Below are positions 1-6,788 of a stretch of DNA of 13,599 bases, piece after piece. The notes under the pieces were generated by a model. That model saw only the letters and a list, made by a program, of their open reading frames with translations. It made no database searches and was not told where the DNA came from. Position numbers and translations under genes: made by a program. Position 1 is the stretch's first letter; the number at the start of each line of letters is the position of its first letter. The DNA is from Flavobacteriaceae bacterium (GTDB lineage Bacteria; Bacteroidota; Bacteroidia; Flavobacteriales; Flavobacteriaceae), in assembly GCA_030613745.1 (NCBI GenBank), contig JAUWLK010000049.1, forward strand, positions 1 through 13,599, read 5' to 3'.

Positions 1-256
1 TGGTATGCCAACACCTGTTATTCATAGAGCAAATAAAATGATGTTACATTTAGAAAAAAGTCATGCCTCTGAAGATATTCAAGAAAAACTCAAAAATGCA
101 ACTGAAAATGATATGCAATTGAGCTTTTTTAAATTAGATGATCCTTTACTTGAAGAAATTAAAGAAGAAATTTTAGCTGTCAACATTGATACACTCACGC
201 CTATTGAAGCCTTGATGAAATTGAATGAGATTAAGCGGATGTTGGTTAAGAAATAA
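1..256 (+). CDS. mutS: DNA mismatch repair protein MutS, C-terminal end (partial)
   Basis: Only the last 84 codons are present; the gene enters from the left edge of the window in frame 2 (a Gly codon at 2-4, then ATG 5-7, which is internal and not a start). The segment GMPTPVIHRANKMM matches the end of the MutS ATPase domain, where the family has a conserved 'AGMP..vi.RA...L' stretch after the Walker and helix-turn-helix regions. The remainder is a charged, helical C-terminal tail ending in LNEIKRMLVKK, as in many Bacteroidota MutS proteins. MutS binds mismatched DNA and starts repair with MutL. The catalytic motifs lie outside the window, so MutS1 rather than a paralogue is inferred from the tail alone. 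Confidence 0.85.
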   Translation, partial: GMPTPVIHRANKMMLHLEKSHASEDIQEKLKNATENDMQLSFFKLDDPLLEEIKEEILAVNIDTLTPIEALMKLNEIKRMLVKK

Positions 257-307
257 TTAATCCATCTGTTAAAATTTAGCTTTATTTGAAAGTCTTTTTT
301 AAATTAT

Positions 308-314
308 TATCTTG
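308..314 (+). promoter_or_regulatory. possible promoter of the esterase gene
   Basis: TTG at 286-288, a 19-bp spacer and TATCTTG at 308-314 approximate the Bacteroidota housekeeping promoter (TTG, 17-23 bp, TAnnTTTG), but the -7 element is one T short. It lies 19 bp before the chosen ATG at 334. The match is weak and rests on pattern only. Confidence 0.3.
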
Positions 315-333
315 TACTTCAAATTTTAAGATA

Positions 334-2067
334 ATGAAAAAACTATTTCCTTTATTGATTCCTATATTTATTATCCTTTTTGGATGCCAATCAAAAATTG
401 ATAAAAAATCAAAAATTGCTATTAATGTCTCCTTTTCTAATAAAATAAGTACTGAAAATCTGGATGGTAGATTATTACTGATGCTGTCAAATAACAATGA
501 AAAAGAACCTCGTTTTCAAATTGGAGGCTTGAATAGCCAATTGATATATGGAATGAATATTGACAAATTAGCTCCTGGTAAAAAAGTAACATTTAATGAA
601 GATGTATTTGGGTTTCCTATAGAAAGTTTAGCAAGTATAAGTCGGGGTGAATATTATGTACAGGCTTTATTAAATGTTTACGAAACTTTTAATCTTTCAA
701 CCGGGCACACTGTAAAACTTCCGGTAGATCATGGAGAAGGGCAAAAATGGAACAAATCTCCAGGTAATTTATACAGTCAACCTTTTAAAATAACGATTAC
801 AGAAAATGGAATTGAAAACATTGATATTGTATTAGATCAAGTTATCCCTGAAATAAAGGAACCAAAGGATACTGAATGGATAAAACATATAAAAATAAAA
901 TCAGAAAAGCTGTCAAAATTTTGGGGAAGAGATATGTATTTGGGAGCTCATATTTTACTGCCAAAAGGATTTAAAGAACATCCTGAAGCCAAATATCCAT
1001 TAATGATCTTTCATGGACATTTTCCTGCTGACTTCGGAGGGTTTAGAACTACTCCACCTGATAAAGACCTAGAGCCAGTATACTCAGAAAGATTTGGTGT
1101 TGATGGATATAATATTAAACAACAGCAAGAAGCTTACGACTTTTATAAACGATGGAATGACCCTGATTTTCCAAGGTTTTTAATTATTGAAATCCAGCAT
1201 CCTACTTCATATTATGATGATTCTTACGCTGTTAATTCTGCAAGCCAGGGTCCTTATGGAGATGCAATAACTTATGAATTAATTCCATATATAGAAAAAC
1301 AATTTAGAGGTCAGGGAAAAGGATGGTCACGTTTTCTTTATGGCGGCTCTACAGGTGGCTGGGAAGCCTTAGCGGTACAAGTTAAATACCCAGATGAATA
1401 CAACGGTTGTTTTGCTGCGTGCCCTGATCCTATAGATTTTAGTAACTATTGCTTAACCAATATTTACGAAGATAAAAACGCATATTATTACGATAGTGAA
1501 CATAAAAAAGTAGAAGTACCAAGCCATCGTGACTATCTTGGAAATATTACATCAACCCTAAAACAAGATAATCATTTGGAATTGGTGTTAGGTGATAATT
1601 CAAGATCAGGGAAACAATGGGATATTTGGGAAGCTACCTATTCACCTCAAAACGAAGATGGTTATCCTGAACGCATTTGGGATAAATACACTGGAGATAT
1701 TAACCCTGATGTTGCAAATTATTGGAAAGAGAATTATGACTTAAAATATATTTTGGAACGTGATTGGGATAAACTAGGCGATAAGCTTAAAGGAAAAATT
1801 CATATCTACTGTGGAGATATGGATAATTATTATTTGAATAATGCCGTTTATTCAATGGAAGAATTTTTAGAAAGTACAACAGATCCATATTATGATGGCG
1901 AGGTAGATTATGGTGATAGAGCTGAACATTGTTGGAATGGTGATCAAGATAATCCTAATTATATTTCAAGATTACGATACAATACAATGTATGTTCCAAA
2001 GATCATGAAACGTATTGCTGAAAGTGCTCCAAAGGGAGCAGATCTAACGAGTTGGCGTTATAAATAA
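334..2067 (+). CDS. alpha/beta-hydrolase esterase lipoprotein
   Basis: The protein has 577 residues counted from ATG 334. This start was preferred to the upstream ATG at 286 because it places a clean lipoprotein signal (MKK, hydrophobic core, ILFGC with Cys18) at the N-terminus. After the lipid anchor comes a ~170-residue region of beta-rich character that I cannot name, then an esterase-like alpha/beta-hydrolase domain (about residues 185-560). The nucleophile elbow is GGSTG with Ser339. Plausible acid and base partners are an Asp in the CGDMDNYY segment (around 495-497) and His532 in RAEHCW. The Ser/His arrangement suggests a carboxylic ester hydrolase of the putative-esterase (PF00756-like) type, held in the periplasm or on the outer membrane. 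The substrate is unknown. The gene stands alone on this strand and ends 2 bp from the stop of the convergent aminopeptidase gene. Confidence 0.75.
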   Translation: MKKLFPLLIPIFIILFGCQSKIDKKSKIAINVSFSNKISTENLDGRLLLMLSNNNEKEPRFQIGGLNSQLIYGMNIDKLAPGKKVTFNEDVFGFPIESLASISRGEYYVQALLNVYETFNLSTGHTVKLPVDHGEGQKWNKSPGNLYSQPFKITITENGIENIDIVLDQVIPEIKEPKDTEWIKHIKIKSEKLSKFWGRDMYLGAHILLPKGFKEHPEAKYPLMIFHGHFPADFGGFRTTPPDKDLEPVYSERFGVDGYNIKQQQEAYDFYKRWNDPDFPRFLIIEIQHPTSYYDDSYAVNSASQGPYGDAITYELIPYIEKQFRGQGKGWSRFLYGGSTGGWEALAVQVKYPDEYNGCFAACPDPIDFSNYCLTNIYEDKNAYYYDSEHKKVEVPSHRDYLGNITSTLKQDNHLELVLGDNSRSGKQWDIWEATYSPQNEDGYPERIWDKYTGDINPDVANYWKENYDLKYILERDWDKLGDKLKGKIHIYCGDMDNYYLNNAVYSMEEFLESTTDPYYDGEVDYGDRAEHCWNGDQDNPNYISRLRYNTMYVPKIMKRIAESAPKGADLTSWRYK

Positions 2068-2069
2068 TA

Positions 2070-3674
2070 TCAATTATTTTGATGTATTTCGTATAACAAC
2101 CACAAATCTGGATCAATAATTATTTCTTTTACTTTTAATCTTGTTTTTAACTTAAACGTTTTCTCTTTTTGAGTCACAGATACCGTAGTTGTTGTAGAAG
2201 TTCCATCAACATAAATTATTTTCAAATCTAAAGGAAATGTAAAAATTGGATTTTCTTTTTGGGTTTGTTGTACGGTATATTTTATGTTTTTTTTATTTTG
2301 TTTCCATGAGGTTTTTAAAATGGGATGTCCAGATCTAATAAGCCACTGTTCAAAGAATTTGTCTAATTGTTGTTTAGAAACTTCTTCAAAAACATGCTGT
2401 AAATCTTCTGTAGAAGCATTTTTTAATGCATATTTTTTATAATACTGATTTATACCTTCCCAAAATATAGCGTCACCAAGTTTTTTTCGAAGCATGTGTA
2501 ATACCCATCCTCCTTTTTGATATGAATTGGTATTTAATAATTTCATTAAATCCATGGTAACGGTATCAATAACAGGTGTGTTTTGTTTCTTTGAAAATAT
2601 AATTACTTTTTCTCTTTGCTTTATTAAGAGATCATTAAAAATACTATCTCCGTGCTTTTCCAGCATGTATAAATTGGTGAAATAAGTAGCAAAACCTTCA
2701 CTCAGCCAAATATGTTTCCAATCTGTTTCTGTTGCAGAATTTCCAAACCATTGATGAGCAATTTCATGCGCAATTAAGCTTTCGTGTTTACGTTCTCCTG
2801 TAACTGAATTTTCAGAATAAAAAATATTACTTGCATTTTCCATACCTCCAAAACGAGTTTTTGATTGGACGTTAGCAAGTTTTGTGTAAGGATACGGACC
2901 AACATGCTCAATAAAATAATTGATAATCTCTTTAGCTTGGGCATAATCATAAAATCCATCATTTTTATTTTGAGGATATACCCAAGTTGAAATAGGAATA
3001 TTATGAGTTTCTCCTATATGTTGTACAGCAAATCGAGCAATTCCAATTACCATTACTTTTGTTGGAATTGGAACATCAGTTTTCCAAACAAAAAGAGTGT
3101 TTTGATTGTTAAGGTTGGTTTCTTCAATTTGTGTACCATTTGCAATTACCTGATAATGTGAAGGTGCGGTTACATGAAATTCTACAAATGCCTTATCAGA
3201 TAGATGATCAACACAAGAAAGCCAATGTTTTGCCCTGTTTGGCCAATTATCACCAAAGAAGGTACGATCACCATATTTGTTTTTTGAAATAACCAATCCA
3301 TCAATAGGAGTTCCATGATATTTAATACTGAATGTTTTTAACTCTCCGGATTCTTGAATATTAGTAAAAATTAAAATTTTATCATTTGCATGCTCATATT
3401 GAACAGTATTTCCATATTCAACAATTTTATCTACAATCATTCCTTTGTTAAACAAATCTTGATTTACAAGGTCTAACGAAAATGAACTTACTGGAGTTTT
3501 AAATAATATAGCAACCTTTGCTTCTACATAAATAACATCAGTACTATCATTTACAACAATGTGAAATTCATATTTCTGTACATCAATAGCATCATAACGT
3601 GAAAAATTATTTTGGCTAATTAGTGTTAAACTATTTAGTATTGTTAAGGTTATTAGAACTATATATTTATTCAT
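2070..3674 (-). CDS. M1 family zinc metallo-aminopeptidase, secreted
   Basis: The protein has 534 residues from the ATG at 3674. The frame stays open to a TTG at 3719, but a TACATTTG promoter element (3708-3715) lies inside that extension, and ATG 3674 begins a good signal peptide (MNKYIVLITLTILNSLTLIS). Family M1 hallmarks are all present: the exopeptidase motif GGMEN (276-280), the zinc site HEIAH (303-307) with the third ligand Glu326, 18 residues after the second His in SEGFAT, and a Tyr385 (SYQKGG) in the position of the catalytic tyrosine. The N-terminal part is the usual M1 beta-sandwich. At ~60 kDa it is a short form that lacks the large C-terminal helical domain of E. coli PepN. It likely trims peptides in the periplasm or outside the cell. 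Confidence 0.9.
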   Translation of the reverse strand: MNKYIVLITLTILNSLTLISQNNFSRYDAIDVQKYEFHIVVNDSTDVIYVEAKVAILFKTPVSSFSLDLVNQDLFNKGMIVDKIVEYGNTVQYEHANDKILIFTNIQESGELKTFSIKYHGTPIDGLVISKNKYGDRTFFGDNWPNRAKHWLSCVDHLSDKAFVEFHVTAPSHYQVIANGTQIEETNLNNQNTLFVWKTDVPIPTKVMVIGIARFAVQHIGETHNIPISTWVYPQNKNDGFYDYAQAKEIINYFIEHVGPYPYTKLANVQSKTRFGGMENASNIFYSENSVTGERKHESLIAHEIAHQWFGNSATETDWKHIWLSEGFATYFTNLYMLEKHGDSIFNDLLIKQREKVIIFSKKQNTPVIDTVTMDLMKLLNTNSYQKGGWVLHMLRKKLGDAIFWEGINQYYKKYALKNASTEDLQHVFEEVSKQQLDKFFEQWLIRSGHPILKTSWKQNKKNIKYTVQQTQKENPIFTFPLDLKIIYVDGTSTTTTVSVTQKEKTFKLKTRLKVKEIIIDPDLWLLYEIHQNN

Positions 3675-3707
3675 GTTTTTGATTTTATTTTTCCTTTTTA
3701 CGAAAAA

Positions 3708-3715
3708 CAAATGTA
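3708..3715 (-). promoter_or_regulatory. -7 promoter element for the aminopeptidase
   Basis: TACATTTG on the minus strand matches the Bacteroidota -7 consensus TAnnTTTG exactly and sits 33 bp upstream of the ATG at 3674. No TTG at the expected -33 position is visible, so half of the usual promoter is missing. Confidence 0.45.
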
Positions 3716-3755
3716 CCAAATATCACTATTTTTTTATCATTTAATATTAAGCCTT

Positions 3756-3786
3756 TTCATTTTCAAATTAATTCATTTTCAAATTA
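3756..3786. repeat. 15-bp direct repeat between divergent promoters
   Basis: TTCATTTTCAAATTA occurs at 3756-3770 and again, identically, at 3772-3786, separated by a single A (period 16 bp). It lies in the 149-bp spacer between the divergent aminopeptidase and tatA genes, just upstream of the tatA -7 element (3798-3805), where an activator or repressor site could be. AT-rich DNA makes short duplications common, so regulatory use is only a possibility. Confidence 0.55.
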
Positions 3787-3797
3787 GCTAATTATAC

Positions 3798-3805
3798 TAT
3801 CTTTG
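3798..3805 (+). promoter_or_regulatory. -7 promoter element for tatA
   Basis: TATCTTTG matches TAnnTTTG exactly and ends 18 bp before the tatA ATG (3824). No TTG is seen at the -33 position; the 15-bp direct repeat occupies that area instead. Confidence 0.5.
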
Positions 3806-3823
3806 TAATGAAATTTAAAGCGT

Positions 3824-4108
3824 ATGTTTTTATTTATAAGTGGTGCTGAAATATTTGTTATTTTAGTAATTGTAGTAATGCTGTTTGGTGCAGATAAAAT
3901 TCCTGAAATAGCTCGTGGTTTAGGAAAAGGTATGCAACAAATAAAAAATGCCACAAATGAAGTAAAAAAAGAAATAACAGATACTGCCAAAAAACAAGGT
4001 ATTGACACTGAATTTGTACAAGATATTCAAAAAGAAGTAAAAAAAGTCAAAAATAAAGTACAAGACAATATTGATGATTTTACAGGTCCTATTAAACGTA
4101 ATTTATAG
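3824..4108 (+). CDS. tatA: twin-arginine translocase subunit TatA/E
   Basis: This 94-residue protein has the full TatA layout: a short periplasmic N-terminus with Glu9, one membrane helix (about 6-21), the FG hinge at 21-22, the conserved KIPEIARGLGKGM amphipathic helix (25-37) and a charged, Lys-rich cytoplasmic tail (40-94). TatA oligomerises to form the pore through which TatBC passes folded proteins bearing twin-arginine signals. TatC is not in the window, which is common in Bacteroidota, where tatA and tatC are often unlinked. The start is the only ATG that gives the short N-terminus. The gene is followed by a PAP2 phosphatase gene with which it is very probably co-transcribed. Confidence 0.93.
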   Translation: MFLFISGAEIFVILVIVVMLFGADKIPEIARGLGKGMQQIKNATNEVKKEITDTAKKQGIDTEFVQDIQKEVKKVKNKVQDNIDDFTGPIKRNL

Positions 4109-4109
4109 C

Positions 4110-4682
4110 TTGACTTTTCTAGAAAAAATCATACAATACGATAAAGATTTATTTGTATATCTCAATTCGCTAGGCAATGAAAATTGGGATGCTTTTTGGA
4201 TGACAATTACCAATCAGTTTTCTTGGATACCGCTTTACTTATTATTTTTCTTTTTGATCTATAAATCCTTCGGTTGGAAAAAAGGTCTTTCACTTTTACT
4301 TCTTACCGCTCTTCTAGTCACTTTTTCTGATCAGTTTTCTGTTTTTATAAAAAACTATTTTGAAAGATTAAGGCCAAATCGGGATCCTTCAATCAATGAA
4401 ATTATTAGAATTTTAAAAAACAATAAAAGTTTTAGTTTTCTTTCGGGACATGCAACAACTTCAATTGCTGTAAGTTTATTTATGCATTTATCTTTAAAAA
4501 AATATTATAAATACACTCTTTTGTTTTTTATCTGGCCTCTTTTATTTGCTTACAGCAGAATTTATATTGGTGTTCATTTTCCAATTGATGTTATAGCTGG
4601 TTCTCTATTGGGGATGTTAATTGGTTATATTTTTTATAGATTGAGCTTAGAATTATTATTGAAAGTCGATTCTAAAAAATAA
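4110..4682 (+). CDS. PAP2-family membrane lipid phosphatase
   Basis: The protein has 190 residues if read from TTG 4110. All three phosphatase motifs of the PAP2 superfamily are intact: K81-x6-R88-P89 (KNYFERLRP), the SGH motif at 112-114 (FLSGHA), and S149-R150-x5-H156-x3-D160. About five hydrophobic segments flank them, as in small bacterial PAP2 enzymes that act on undecaprenyl pyrophosphate or phosphatidic and phosphatidylglycerol phosphates; the substrate cannot be read from sequence. There is no ATG near the natural N-terminus (LEKIIQYDKDLF). The nearest in-frame starts are TTG 4110, 1 bp after the tatA stop, and TTG 4071 / ATG 4074 inside tatA, so translation is probably coupled to tatA. 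TTG 4110 is my choice, but the exact start is uncertain. Confidence 0.85.
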   Translation: MTFLEKIIQYDKDLFVYLNSLGNENWDAFWMTITNQFSWIPLYLLFFFLIYKSFGWKKGLSLLLLTALLVTFSDQFSVFIKNYFERLRPNRDPSINEIIRILKNNKSFSFLSGHATTSIAVSLFMHLSLKKYYKYTLLFFIWPLLFAYSRIYIGVHFPIDVIAGSLLGMLIGYIFYRLSLELLLKVDSKK

Positions 4683-4703
4683 AAGTAAACTACGAACCAT
4701 TTT

Positions 4704-4751
4704 TGACCACATTACCAACTTACCAACTCACTAAATCACCAAACCTCAAAC
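4704..4751. repeat. degenerate 8-bp tandem repeat between convergent genes
   Basis: Successive 8-bp blocks are TGACCACA, TTACCAAC, TTACCAAC, TCACTAAA, TCACCAAA and CCTCAAAC, roughly TYACCAAM. Two neighbours are identical (4712-4719 and 4720-4727) and the rest are drifted copies. The tract is almost free of G on the + strand, unlike its surroundings. It separates the PAP2 gene (stop 4682) from the convergent LuxE-like gene, and the stop codon of the latter (4746-4748) lies inside the last block. Confidence 0.6.
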
Positions 4752-5723
4752 CACCATTAAATTACAGCCTCTTATATCAGAATTATCAAATCTACCTAAA
4801 ACCTCGAAAGTATTATTTGGATACGTTTTACCTAAATCTTGTGTAGCAATAAATGAACAAGAATTAATATTTGCCAAATCAATAATGTTCAATCCTCCTG
4901 TTTTTTGATGTGGTAAAATAGTTAAGGCATCTTCCGTATCACGAATAAGAACTTTCATCCATGGGGGAGTTTCAAATATTCCATCCCCTTTTGAATAGGC
5001 CTGTGAAAGTAATTCGGTCATACCATATTCAGAATGTATTTTTTTTACACCAAAGCCTCTACAAAGTAACTGATGTAATTCTTCTCTAATCATTTCTTTA
5101 CGTTTGCCCTTCATTCCACCAGTTTCCATAATAATGGTGTTTTTTAAATCAAATTTTTTAAATTCAACCAAATCCAATAAAGCAAAAGAAACACCTACTA
5201 AAAGTACTTTTTTATTTTTTGATTCTAATTCGATTAATTTATAATATAATTCTTCTAAATCATTAATATAAAATCCACTATCAATTGATTTACTTTTTTT
5301 AATTAAGTCGTCAACCATATAAATTAACGAAGAGCCTTTTCGCTCTAAATAACTAGGTAAAAGAGCCAAAATAGTATAATTTTCAACATCTCCATAAAAA
5401 TACTGAAACCCTTTTGTAAAACTCTTTTTATAAATACTTAAATCGGTAACAAAATGTTTACTCTTCTCTGTGTCAGTTGTGCCACTACTTAAAAAAGTTT
5501 GTTGAATTTTCTCTTTCGAGGAAAGAATTTGATGGCTTTTAAAAAACTGAATCGGTAAAAAAGGTATTTGATGTAAATTAATTATTGATTTTGGATTAAC
5601 TTTTAAAAAATTTAAAAAATCAGCATAAACTTTATTATTAATAGCTTGATATTGAAATATTTTTAAAGCTTGTTGTTCAAAATTTAATTTGTTTTTTAAA
5701 TCAAAAATTTGAGGAATTATCAT
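4746..5723 (-). CDS. LuxE-like acyl-protein synthetase / acyltransferase
   Basis: This 325-residue protein belongs to the acyl-protein synthetase (LuxE, PF04443) branch of the ANL adenylating enzymes. Visible motifs are the nucleotide-binding SSGTT loop (79-83) followed by a Ser/Lys-containing stretch, LPSYL (122-126), TGGMKG (201-206), the aromatic-acidic adenylate motif SEYGMTE (231-237), GGLNIIDLAN (276-285) with Asp296, and LGRFDNSDIRGC near the end. Cys320 lies 5 residues from the C-terminus, where LuxE carries its acyl-accepting cysteine, so the protein may activate a fatty acid as an acyl-adenylate and hold it as a thioester. No luxC, luxD or luxAB is nearby, so a role in light production is not indicated. 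The physiological acyl acceptor is unknown. Confidence 0.82.
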   Translation of the reverse strand: MIIPQIFDLKNKLNFEQQALKIFQYQAINNKVYADFLNFLKVNPKSIINLHQIPFLPIQFFKSHQILSSKEKIQQTFLSSGTTDTEKSKHFVTDLSIYKKSFTKGFQYFYGDVENYTILALLPSYLERKGSSLIYMVDDLIKKSKSIDSGFYINDLEELYYKLIELESKNKKVLLVGVSFALLDLVEFKKFDLKNTIIMETGGMKGKRKEMIREELHQLLCRGFGVKKIHSEYGMTELLSQAYSKGDGIFETPPWMKVLIRDTEDALTILPHQKTGGLNIIDLANINSCSFIATQDLGKTYPNNTFEVLGRFDNSDIRGCNLMVV

Positions 5724-5737
5724 ACCTTTATTTTACA

Positions 5738-5745
5738 CAAAAGTA
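5738..5745 (-). promoter_or_regulatory. -7 promoter element for the LuxE-like gene
   Basis: TACTTTTG on the minus strand matches TAnnTTTG exactly and ends 14 bp before the ATG at 5723, implying a very short 5' leader. A TTG at 5758-5760 is only 12 bp upstream, which is too close for a normal -33 element. Confidence 0.45.
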
Positions 5746-5817
5746 ATTATTTTTACGCAACCTATTAATTAAAATACATCTTTAAGAGTACCAAACAGTA
5801 ATATTATTTGTTAAAAA

Positions 5818-6237
5818 ATGCTGCTGAAAAAGATTTTTTTTGTACTTTTTGGGATTATTTTACTCATATCTTGTTCAAGTGATGATGATTTAAATTTTCA
5901 TTATGAATTATTACCAATTGAAGATGCATTAGTACCTCTTGAATTTGAATATGGAAAAATTTATGACATTACTGTAAAATATACTCTACCAAACGAGTGT
6001 TATATATATAGTGATGTTTTATATGAATACGATTTCGTTGCAAGAAATATTGCAGTTATATCAACTGTTATTGAAGACAATAACTGCAAAGAATTGAATT
6101 ATGAAGAAGAATTAACTTTTAGGGTACAGGCCTTACAATTAAGTCCGTATATATTTAAGTTTTGGCAAGGTGATGATGAAAATGGAAATCCTATTTATTT
6201 AATAAAAGAAGTACCAGTAGTAACAATAAACAATTAA
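5818..6237 (+). CDS. small lipoprotein, first gene of the sigma-factor operon
   Basis: The protein has 139 residues. MLLKKIFFVLFGIILLISC is a lipoprotein signal with the acylated Cys19. The mature N-terminus, CSSDDDLN, carries the acidic run typical of the Bacteroidota lipoprotein export signal that sends lipoproteins to the cell surface, so surface exposure is inferred. The rest is predicted beta-rich (many alternating V/I/Y stretches) and has one cysteine pair, Cys61 and Cys90, that could form a disulfide. I recognise no named family. The gene ends 7 bp before the sigma-factor ATG, so the two are almost certainly co-transcribed. Given this context it could be the sensor or a modulator of the sigma/anti-sigma pair, but nothing in the sequence proves it. 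Confidence 0.7.
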   Translation: MLLKKIFFVLFGIILLISCSSDDDLNFHYELLPIEDALVPLEFEYGKIYDITVKYTLPNECYIYSDVLYEYDFVARNIAVISTVIEDNNCKELNYEEELTFRVQALQLSPYIFKFWQGDDENGNPIYLIKEVPVVTINN

Positions 6238-6244
6238 AACGTCT

Positions 6245-6787
6245 ATGAGTTTACAACAACTCATAAAAAAATGTAAAAAAAGAGATTTAAGGTCTCAATC
6301 AGAAATTTACCATCTTTTTGCTGGTAAACTGTTTTCATTGTGTTTAAAATATTCAAAAACTCACCATGAAGCAGAAGATAATTTACATGATGCTTTTATA
6401 ACAATATTTAATAAGATTGATCAATATAAATTTAAAGGTTCTTTTGAAGGATGGATGAAAAGAATTACAATCAATACCGCCTTACAAACATACCGACAAA
6501 AAAATATTTTAAATTTAGTTGAATATGATTATCCTGATGAGGTTGAAGTTGAAGTTGATGAGGAAGAATTATCATTAGATTATTTATTAAAAATTATTCA
6601 AGAATTACCTGAAAGGTATCGTATGGTTTTTAATTTATATGTTTTAGATGGTTTTTCGCATAGAGAAATTGCAAGTATGTTAAGCATCGCTGAAGGAACA
6701 TCAAAATCAAATTTATCAAGAGCAAGACTGATTTTGAAAGATAAAATAGAATTAAATCAACAACAGCAAAAAGTGGGGCTGTTTTAA
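6245..6787 (+). CDS. ECF RNA polymerase sigma-70 factor
   Basis: This 180-residue protein has the two-domain build of extracytoplasmic-function sigma factors. Region 2 (about 20-87) contains the DNLHDAFITIFNKI and FKGSFEGWMKRITINTAL segments that bind core polymerase and melt the -10 region. A short acidic linker (98-111, EVEVEVDEEEL) follows. Region 4 (about 112-168) has LPERYRMVFNLYVLDGFSHREIA and a helix-turn-helix with EGTSKSNLSRAR, which reads the -35 element. The GSFEGWMKRI and EGTSKSNLSRAR signatures are those of Bacteroidota ECF factors. It starts 7 bp after the lipoprotein gene and ends 1 bp before the next ATG, so it is tightly coupled to the membrane protein that probably controls it. 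ECF operons often regulate themselves; I could not identify the target promoter. Confidence 0.93.
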   Translation: MSLQQLIKKCKKRDLRSQSEIYHLFAGKLFSLCLKYSKTHHEAEDNLHDAFITIFNKIDQYKFKGSFEGWMKRITINTALQTYRQKNILNLVEYDYPDEVEVEVDEEELSLDYLLKIIQELPERYRMVFNLYVLDGFSHREIASMLSIAEGTSKSNLSRARLILKDKIELNQQQQKVGLF

Positions 6788-6788
6788 A

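Noticed and set aside
286..333. Upstream ATG that would add 16 residues to the esterase.
   Set aside because: It would bury the lipoprotein signal peptide; ATG 334 gives the standard MKK-hydrophobic-LFGC layout.
282..497. Minus-strand 71-codon ORF over the start of the esterase gene.
   Set aside because: It is antisense to the signal peptide and N-terminal domain of the esterase, with a composition explained by that.
2774..2962. Minus-strand 62-codon ORF inside the aminopeptidase gene in another frame.
   Set aside because: It lies over the GGMEN/HEIAH coding region of the real gene and is a frame-shifted copy of the same DNA.
3675..3719. TTG-started extension of the aminopeptidase.
   Set aside because: The extension overlaps the TACATTTG promoter element and puts 15 charged residues before a good signal peptide.
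3784..4008. Minus-strand ORF of 74 codons, hydrophobic and cysteine-bearing, opposite tatA.
   Set aside because: It is the antisense reading of the tatA membrane helix and amphipathic helix; the sense protein matches TatA fully, and the antisense product has no promoter or start signal of its own.
5802..5810. TATTATTTG just before the lipoprotein gene, considered as a -7 promoter element.
   Set aside because: It has three bases rather than two between TA and TTTG and ends only 7 bp from the ATG, so it is not a convincing promoter; the operon may use its own ECF promoter.
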